Origin: Actinomycetes bacterium
GTDB lineage: Bacteria > Actinomycetota > Actinomycetes > Actinomycetales > Cellulomonadaceae
DNA length: 11,612 bases
Reading direction: 5' to 3'
Assembly: GCA_023432565.1 (NCBI GenBank)
Contig: JAEYUL010000142.1
Coordinates: 1-11,612, forward strand
Below, piece after piece: positions 6,422-11,612 of this stretch. Each line of letters begins with the position of its first letter. Position 1 is the first letter of the stretch. The notes beneath the pieces were generated by a model, which worked only from the letters and a program-made list of their open reading frames with translations, did no database searches and had not been told where the DNA came from. The translations under genes were made by a program, and so were the position numbers.

Positions 6422-9400
6422 ATGTCGATCGCCGCCGACCGGAACGTGCAGGCCGGCCCTCCGCCCGTACCCACGGGCCAGGTCGTCATGCAGCCACCGC
6501 CTGAGATCCACCCGTCCGACGGCGTGAGCGGCGTCCTGTCGAACCTCGTGCCGATGCTCGGCTCCGTCGGCTCGATCGTCTTCATCGCCATGTCACAGCC
6601 GGGTGGTCGGGGCATGATCGCCGGCGGCATGTTCCTCGTCGCCTCGCTCGGCTTCGTGGCGGTCAACGGCTGGCGACAGCGCGCCCAGCACCAGGCGACG
6701 GTCGTCGGCGCGCGGCGCGAGTACCTCGCCTACCTCGCGGACCTGCGCCGCACCGTGCGGCAGGCGGCACGGGCCCAGCGACGCGCCGCGCAGTGGTACG
6801 CGCCCGAGCCGAGCGCGTTGCCGGCCGTCGCCGAGGAGCGCTCGCGCGCGTGGGAGCGCACGCCCGACCACCCCGAGTTCCTCCGCGCACGGCTCGGCAC
6901 GGGAGCCCAGCAGCTGTCGTTGCGGCTCGAGGCACCCCAGACGCCGCCGCTGGCCCAGCTGGACCCCGTCGCTGCCTCAGCCGCGCACCGGTTCCTGGTC
7001 ACGCACCGCGTGCAGCAGGACATCCCACTGTCCGTCGACGTGCGCAGCGCGGCACGCATCGAGGTCGCAGGCGCCGAGCAGGAGGCCCGGGCCCTGGCCC
7101 GCGCGGTCGTCGCGCAGCTCGCGACGTTCCACTCACCGGACCGCCTGCAGATCGCGGTGCTCGCGAGCGAACGGGCGATGCCCGCGTGGGACTGGGTCAA
7201 GTGGTTGCCGCACGCGCACTCGACGCGCGAACGCGACGCCGTGGGTGCGGCGCGCATGATCGGCACGACGCTGGCCGAGATCGAGAGCCTGCTCCCCGAG
7301 GGCCTCGCCGACCGGCCCCGGTTCGGGCCCGCGGCACCCGCGACGACGCCCGCGCCGCACGTCCTGGTCGTCGTCGACGGCGGACACGTGCCCGTCGGCA
7401 ACGGGATCCTCACGTCCGACGGCGTGCTCGGCATCACGGTGCTCGAGCTGCCCGAGCACTGGGAGGACCTCGAGGACCCGAACGTGCTGCGCTTCCTGCT
7501 GGGCGCCGCGCTGCCCGACGGCGGCGTGCCCGTGGAGGTCCTGCGCGTCGGACTGGAGCCCACACGGCTCAAGGGCGACCAGCTGTCCGTCCCGGAGGCC
7601 GAGGCGACCGCACGCCGCCTGCTGCCCCTGTACGTCGACGCAGGCCCGCAGCGTGCCGACGGCCAGGTCTCGGCCGAGCTCGTGGACCTGCTCGGGCTGG
7701 GCGACGTGCGCGACCTCGACCTGGCCCGCGCGTGGCGGCCACGCCTGCCCCGCGACCGCCTGCGCGTGCCCATCGGCCTGACCCCGCAGGGACAGCCCGT
7801 CGCGCTCGACATCAAGGAGTCCGCGCAGCAGGGCATGGGTCCGCACGGGCTCATCATCGGTGCGACGGGGTCAGGCAAGTCCGAGGTGCTGCGCACCCTC
7901 GTGCTCGCGTTGGCCCTGACGCACTCGTCCGAGGACCTCAACTTCGTGCTCGTCGACTTCAAGGGAGGGGCGACGTTCGCCGGCATGGCGGACATGCCGC
8001 ACGTGTCGGCGATCATCACCAACCTCGGCGAAGAGCTCACGCTGGTCGACCGCATGCAGGACGCGCTGCAGGGCGAGATGGTGCGGCGCCAGGAGCTGCT
8101 GCGGGCCGCGGGGAACTTCGCCAACGTCGCCGACTACGAGAAGGCCCGCCGCACGGACCGCCCCGACCTGCAGCCGCTGCCCGCGCTGCTGATCGTCGCG
8201 GACGAGTTCTCCGAGCTGCTCGCCGCCAAGCCGGAGTTCGTCGACCTGTTCGTCGCCATCGGACGCCTCGGCCGCTCGCTGCAGATGCACCTGCTCCTGT
8301 CCAGCCAGCGCCTCGAGGAAGGGCGGCTGCGCGGCCTGGAGTCGCACCTGTCCTACCGGATCGGCCTGCGCACGTTCTCCGCGGCCGAGTCGCGCACGGT
8401 CCTGGGCGTGCCCGACGCGTACGAGCTGCCCCCGGTCCCCGGGGTCGGCTACCTCAAGCCGGACCCGACGACGATGATCCAGTTCCGCGCCTCGTACGTG
8501 TCCGGACCTCCGCCTGCCCGACGACGCGGGGCCGCGGGGGGCGCCGGGCCGGTGGCCACGGGACGGGCACGCCTCGAGTCGTTCACCGCTGCGCCCGTGC
8601 TGTCCGCGACGCCCGCCCGCGACGAGCCCGACGAGCCGTTCGAGGACGAGCAGGAGCGCCGCGCGACGTTCGACATCGCCGTGTCCCTCATGAAGGGCCG
8701 CGGACCGGAGGCCCACCAGGTGTGGCTGCCGCCGCTCGTCGTGCCCGAGACGTACGACCGGCTCATGCCGGACCTCGGGGTGGACCCTGCGCTCGGCCTG
8801 GTCTCCCCCGGGTGGCGGGCCGCCGGCCCGCTGACCTTCCCGCTCGGGATCGTCGACCGCCCGCTCGAGCAGCGGCGCGAGAACCTCACGATCAGCCTCG
8901 CCGGCGCGGGTGGCCACATGGCCGTCGTCGGCGGACCACGCTCGGGCAAGAGCACCACGACGCGGTCGGTCGTGACGGGCCTCGCCCTGACCCACACCCC
9001 GCTCGAGGTCCAGTTCTACGTGCTCGACTTCGGCGGCGGGACGTTCACCCCGCTCGTGGGGCTGCCGCACGTAGCCGGGGTCGGCACGCGCGCCGAGCCG
9101 GACGTCGTGCGGCGCATCGTCGCCGAGGTCGAGGGGATCGTCGACGCGCGCGAACGCTACTTCCGCGCGCACGGCATCGACTCGATCGAGACCTACCGCC
9201 AGCGCCGGGCTGCGGGCCAGGCCGACGACGGCTACGGCGACGTGTTCCTCGTCGTCGACGGCTGGTCGACCGTGCGTGCCGAGTTCGACGAGCTCGAGCC
9301 GCGCCTGCAGGCGCTCGCGGGGCGCGGCCTGACCTTCGGGATGCACCTGCTGGCCACCGCGAGCCGGTGGATGGACTTCCGGACCCAGGTCAAGGACCTG

Positions 9401-10393
9401 TTCGGGACCCGCCTCGAGCTGCGGCTGGGCGACCCGACGGACTCCGAGCTGGACCGCAAGGTCGCCGCAGCCGTCCCGCGCGAGCGTCCTGGCCGCGGCA
9501 TGATCGTCTCGAAGCACCACGTGCTCACGGCGCTGCCGCGCATCGACGGCGACGGCTCGGCGCAGACCCTGGGCGCAGGGGTGCAGCACCTCGTGCAGTC
9601 CGTGGCGCAGTCCTGGCGGGGCGCTCCCCCGCCCAAGCTGCGCCTGCTGCCCGAGCAGGTCCCGCTCGACGAGCTGCGCGCTCGAGCGCCCCGCGCGCCG
9701 GGCCTCCTGCTGGGCATCGACGAGGCGGCGCTCGCCCCCGTCGTGCTCGACGTGCGCGAGGAGCACCACCTGTACGCCTTCGGCGACTCGGGGGCCGGCA
9801 AGTCCGGGCTCCTGCGGCTGGTCGCACGCGAGGTGCAGCGCCTGCACACGCCGCAGCAGGCGCAGATCGTCGCGGTCGACTTCCGGCGCGCGCTGCTCGG
9901 CGAGATCCCCGACGAGTACCTGACGAGCTACCTGACGACGCACGAGCAGGCAGCGGCGGAGATCTCCGAGCTCGCGGCGTACCTGCGCGGACGCCTGCCC
10001 GGCCCCGACGTCACTCCCGAGCAGCTGCGCACCCGCTCGTGGTGGTCGGGCGCCGAGGTGTACGTGCTCGTCGACGACTACGACCTCGTCGCGACGTCGT
10101 CCGGCAACCCGCTCGCCGCGCTCGTGCCGCTGCTGGCGCAGGCCGGTGACGTCGGGCTGCACCTGGTGCTGACGCGCCGGACGGGCGGCGCCTCCCGCGC
10201 GCTGTTCGACCCCGTCGTCCAGTCGCTGCGGGACCTCGCGGCGCCGGGCCTGGTCATGTCGGGCAGCCCCGACGAGGGCGCGCTCGTCGGCGCGGCACGT
10301 CCCATGGCCTCCGTGCCGGGACGCGCCCAGCTGGTCACGCGCGACTCAGGTCTGCAGGTCGTGCAGCTCGCCTGGACTCCGTCGACGACCTGA
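6422..10393 (+). CDS. eccC: EccC, three-domain FtsK/SpoIIIE-type ATPase motor of the T7SS
   Basis: The 1323-aa product starts at ATG 6422 (AGGGAGG at 6412-6418, with a short 3-nt spacing). A leader carrying TGQVVMQPPPEIH (18-30) is the typical EccC N-terminus. Two TM helices follow (about 36-58 and 64-83), then three P-loop ATPase domains. Domain 1 has Walker A GATGSGKS (480-487) and Walker B with D594 and E595 (VADEF). Domain 2 has GGPRSGKS (837-844) and VVDGW (D946, no Glu). Domain 3 has GDSGAGKS (1121-1128) and LVDDYD (D1218, D1219). So only domain 1 keeps the catalytic Glu. This matches known EccC proteins, where domain 1 is the engine and domains 2-3 bind nucleotide and substrate; in the Thermomonospora curvata protein the YxxxD/E tail binds the last domain. 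It is a single-chain EccC, not split into EccCa and EccCb, and length and domain order are normal. It converges on the second FHA gene. Confidence 0.97.
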   Translation: MSIAADRNVQAGPPPVPTGQVVMQPPPEIHPSDGVSGVLSNLVPMLGSVGSIVFIAMSQPGGRGMIAGGMFLVASLGFVAVNGWRQRAQHQATVVGARREYLAYLADLRRTVRQAARAQRRAAQWYAPEPSALPAVAEERSRAWERTPDHPEFLRARLGTGAQQLSLRLEAPQTPPLAQLDPVAASAAHRFLVTHRVQQDIPLSVDVRSAARIEVAGAEQEARALARAVVAQLATFHSPDRLQIAVLASERAMPAWDWVKWLPHAHSTRERDAVGAARMIGTTLAEIESLLPEGLADRPRFGPAAPATTPAPHVLVVVDGGHVPVGNGILTSDGVLGITVLELPEHWEDLEDPNVLRFLLGAALPDGGVPVEVLRVGLEPTRLKGDQLSVPEAEATARRLLPLYVDAGPQRADGQVSAELVDLLGLGDVRDLDLARAWRPRLPRDRLRVPIGLTPQGQPVALDIKESAQQGMGPHGLIIGATGSGKSEVLRTLVLALALTHSSEDLNFVLVDFKGGATFAGMADMPHVSAIITNLGEELTLVDRMQDALQGEMVRRQELLRAAGNFANVADYEKARRTDRPDLQPLPALLIVADEFSELLAAKPEFVDLFVAIGRLGRSLQMHLLLSSQRLEEGRLRGLESHLSYRIGLRTFSAAESRTVLGVPDAYELPPVPGVGYLKPDPTTMIQFRASYVSGPPPARRRGAAGGAGPVATGRARLESFTAAPVLSATPARDEPDEPFEDEQERRATFDIAVSLMKGRGPEAHQVWLPPLVVPETYDRLMPDLGVDPALGLVSPGWRAAGPLTFPLGIVDRPLEQRRENLTISLAGAGGHMAVVGGPRSGKSTTTRSVVTGLALTHTPLEVQFYVLDFGGGTFTPLVGLPHVAGVGTRAEPDVVRRIVAEVEGIVDARERYFRAHGIDSIETYRQRRAAGQADDGYGDVFLVVDGWSTVRAEFDELEPRLQALAGRGLTFGMHLLATASRWMDFRTQVKDLFGTRLELRLGDPTDSELDRKVAAAVPRERPGRGMIVSKHHVLTALPRIDGDGSAQTLGAGVQHLVQSVAQSWRGAPPPKLRLLPEQVPLDELRARAPRAPGLLLGIDEAALAPVVLDVREEHHLYAFGDSGAGKSGLLRLVAREVQRLHTPQQAQIVAVDFRRALLGEIPDEYLTSYLTTHEQAAAEISELAAYLRGRLPGPDVTPEQLRTRSWWSGAEVYVLVDDYDLVATSSGNPLAALVPLLAQAGDVGLHLVLTRRTGGASRALFDPVVQSLRDLAAPGLVMSGSPDEGALVGAARPMASVPGRAQLVTRDSGLQVVQLAWTPSTT

Positions 10394-10397
10394 GCCG

Positions 10398-10446
10398 GGC
10401 TCGCGGTCCGCGCAGGCGGTGCCCACCGCGCCGCGGGCCGCGAGCC
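10398..10446. terminator. Long stem-loop directly after eccC
   Basis: GGCTCGCGGTCCGCG (10398-10412) pairs with CGCGGGCCGCGAGCC (10432-10446) over 15 bp with one G-U pair. The loop itself holds a 5-bp hairpin, GCGGT-GCCC-ACCGC (10416-10429). It starts 4 nt after the eccC stop. No U-tract follows, and a 10-bp palindrome GACGCGCGTC (10447-10456) comes next. It is a probable terminator for eccC and may act in both directions. Confidence 0.7.
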
Positions 10447-10503
10447 GACGCGCGTCGTCCGGCTCGCCCGATGCGGTCGAGGGGCTGCGCAGCAACGCCA
10501 CCT

Positions 10504-10560
10504 CGTCGCCGTCCTCGGCGGGCGGCGACGCTCGCGGCTCGCCCGCGGGCGACAGCGAGC
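10504..10560. terminator. Second hairpin cluster in the convergent gap
   Basis: CGTCGCCGTCC (10504-10514) pairs with GGGCGGCGACG (10520-10530) over 11 bp with one wobble and a 5-nt loop. Directly after it GCTCGC (10530-10535) pairs with GCGAGC (10555-10560) around a perfect 14-bp palindrome TCGCCCGCGGGCGA (10539-10552). This cluster begins about 30 nt past the stop of the minus-strand FHA gene and could terminate it. The same bases also show a coding-like pattern on the minus strand, so the role is uncertain. Confidence 0.45.
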
Positions 10561-10588
10561 GGCTACGACCGCGGGGCTCGTCGCGGTG

Positions 10589-11612
10589 TCAGCGCCCCTC
10601 GACGCGCACCGTGCGCTCGCCCAGGCGCAGCGACCAGCCGACCGTGACGACCGCCCGCATGCCCGGGGGCAGCGTGGCGGCAGCGCCGTCCGGCCGCACG
10701 ACGACCGTGCCGTTGGTCGAGCCGCGGTCGACGAGCCACAGCTCGCCGGGACCGGCCGGGCCGAACGACAGGTGCGTCTTGGACAGCGAGCGTGCCGGGT
10801 CGTCGATCGCGATGACGTGCGCCACGGAGCCCTGCGGCGCACGCCCGACGACGCCCTCGCCCTCGACGTCGACGCGCTCACCCGTGTCGAACACGAGGCG
10901 CAGCGCGTGCGGGACCGGCGCGATCCCCGTGGCGGGCGTACGCAGTCGTGTCAGCTCGATCTCGTCGAGCTCCTCGCCGGACCACCGTGACACCGCGGGG
11001 GTTGCGGGCCCGGTGACGGGCTCGGGGGCCGCAACGGCCGCGGCTGCCGTGTGGGGCTCGGCTGGTGCATCGGGCTCGGCTGCCGCGCCGGGCTCGGCTG
11101 GTGAATCGGGCTCGGCTGGCGCGCCGAGGCCGGGGGGCGCGACGGGGTCAAGCGCGCTCGGCTCGCCCACCTGCGCCCCCGAGTCCGGCGCCTCACCGGA
11201 CGCGGGCGCGACCGGGTCGGTCACGCGCTCCGCGCCCGCAGCAGGCGTGTCGCCGAGGGTCCGGGACGACAACGCGTCGCCCGCCAGCGGCTGCGACGTG
11301 CCGGTCGTCGGCGCCGCCGGCGCCGCGGTGATGAGCGGCGCGGGGTCCACCCGGTCACCGGCTCGGGTGCCGACGCCGGGCGGCAGCGGGACCAGGCCGA
11401 TCGTCGCGGGGGCGTCGATGAGGTCCGCCGGGCCGGCGGCGGTCTCCCCCGCGGGGGGCGCTGGTCGCACCCAGGCACCGGCGCTCGCGTCGTCGCGCGT
11501 CTGCCCGGAGGCGACAGGAGGCGCAGCGGCGGCGGGCACCGACGGCGCGGCTCCCGTCGTCGCCGGCGGGCCCGTCGTGATCGGGGCCGTCGTGATCGGG
11601 CCCGTCGTGATC
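10589..11612 (-). CDS. FHA-domain protein with long Pro/Ala-rich N-terminal region (5' end off window)
   Basis: The frame is open from the right edge to a TGA at 10591-10589, giving 340 visible residues. The first 235 or so are low-complexity Pro/Ala/Thr/Glu-rich sequence. They include ITTGP/ITTAP pentapeptides at the edge and an AEP-containing hexapeptide array. The last 100 or so residues form an FHA domain with VVGRAP, a SLSKTH phosphopeptide-binding motif and GSTNGT. It ends VRVEGR, just where the domain should end. The domain resembles that of the zinc-ribbon/RDD/FHA protein, sharing the DTGE, GRAP, IDDP-RSLS-TH and NGT motifs. The two are therefore paralogous adaptors of one locus, which is inference from sequence by eye. 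A GTG at 11539 with a distant GGGAG is possible as a start. I prefer a start beyond the window because the repeat-coding frame continues without a stop to the edge. Confidence 0.85.
   Translation of the reverse strand, partial: ITTGPITTAPITTGPPATTGAAPSVPAAAAPPVASGQTRDDASAGAWVRPAPPAGETAAGPADLIDAPATIGLVPLPPGVGTRAGDRVDPAPLITAAPAAPTTGTSQPLAGDALSSRTLGDTPAAGAERVTDPVAPASGEAPDSGAQVGEPSALDPVAPPGLGAPAEPDSPAEPGAAAEPDAPAEPHTAAAAVAAPEPVTGPATPAVSRWSGEELDEIELTRLRTPATGIAPVPHALRLVFDTGERVDVEGEGVVGRAPQGSVAHVIAIDDPARSLSKTHLSFGPAGPGELWLVDRGSTNGTVVVRPDGAAATLPPGMRAVVTVGWSLRLGERTVRVEGR
11055..11126 (-). repeat. 18-bp tandem repeat (4 units) encoding AEP-containing hexapeptides
   Basis: On the plus strand four 18-bp units begin GGCTCGGCTG at 11055, 11073, 11091 and 11109. 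Units 1 and 3 differ at a single base (GGTGCATCG versus GGTGAATCG), while units 2 and 4 end CGCGCCG. The coding strand gives PAEPDS, PAEPGA, AAEPDA and PAEPHT-like hexapeptides. The alternating similarity suggests duplication of a 36-bp pair. It lies in the disordered linker of the FHA protein, in frame. Confidence 0.85.
11568..11612 (-). repeat. 15-bp tandem repeat running off the right edge
   Basis: Units GGGCCCGTCGTGATC (11568-11582), GGGGCCGTCGTGATC (11583-11597) and GGGCCCGTCGTGATC (11598-11612) are identical apart from one base. The window ends exactly at a unit boundary, so the array may be longer. In the FHA reading frame it encodes ITTGP/ITTAP pentapeptides. Confidence 0.9.

Noticed and set aside
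6793..10149. An 1118-codon plus-strand frame and a 763-codon minus-strand frame (7871-10162) inside eccC
   Set aside because: Both are shadows of EccC, which has three Walker A/B pairs. The alternative translations are Arg/Ala-rich and featureless.
11540..11612. Treating GTG 11539 as the true start of the last FHA gene
   Set aside because: The frame stays open and repeat-coding up to the window edge, and the GGGAG is distant. A start beyond the window is more likely, so the gene is given as partial.

Overview
The window is very GC-rich DNA with strongly G/C-biased third codon positions, short overlaps between genes and GTG starts. This points to a high-GC actinobacterium; a Cellulomonas-like or other micrococcalean genus is my guess from style, not a demonstrated placement. 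Nearly the whole window is one type VII secretion (T7SS, ESX-like) locus. I see no transposase, tRNA, rRNA, CRISPR array or attachment site.

Layout. (1) Positions 1-3420, plus strand, hold a substrate/protease cluster. It contains the C-terminal end of a WXG100 protein (YxxxE tail), two GC-rich hairpins, a 138-aa WXG100-like helical-hairpin protein, a mycosin-type subtilase overlapping it by GTGA, and a 466-aa protein. That last protein has a helical WXG/PPE-like head and a long Gly/Pro-rich tail. (2) Positions 3424-3467 hold a strong stem-loop between convergent genes. (3) Positions 3496-6248, minus strand, hold an EccD-like 11-TM membrane protein coupled by TGATG to a zinc-ribbon/RDD/FHA protein. 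(4) Positions 6249-6421 are a 173-bp divergent promoter region. (5) Positions 6422-10393, plus strand, hold a full-length EccC, the three-ATPase motor of the secretion system. (6) Positions 10394-10588 are a hairpin-packed convergent intergenic region. (7) Positions 10589-11612, minus strand, hold a second FHA protein whose N-terminus lies beyond the right edge.

How the parts fit. In the established ESX model, EccC recognises the C-terminal YxxxD/E signal of WXG100 dimers and drives export through a membrane complex that includes EccD. The membrane-anchored mycosin sits on the outer face and is needed for complex stability or substrate cleavage. Here the small helical proteins and the Gly/Pro-rich protein are the likely substrates. 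The two FHA proteins could read Ser/Thr-kinase phosphorylation and tie the machine to regulation, which is inference. EccB and EccE are not in the window and may lie outside it.

The points most worth a second look are these. The mycosin lacks the usual oxyanion-hole Asn context. Three candidate secreted proteins all end in Trp. In-frame minisatellites (15, 18 and 33 bp) sit inside linker regions of both FHA proteins and of the candidate substrate. A coding-like stretch continues in frame past the stop codon of the last FHA gene.
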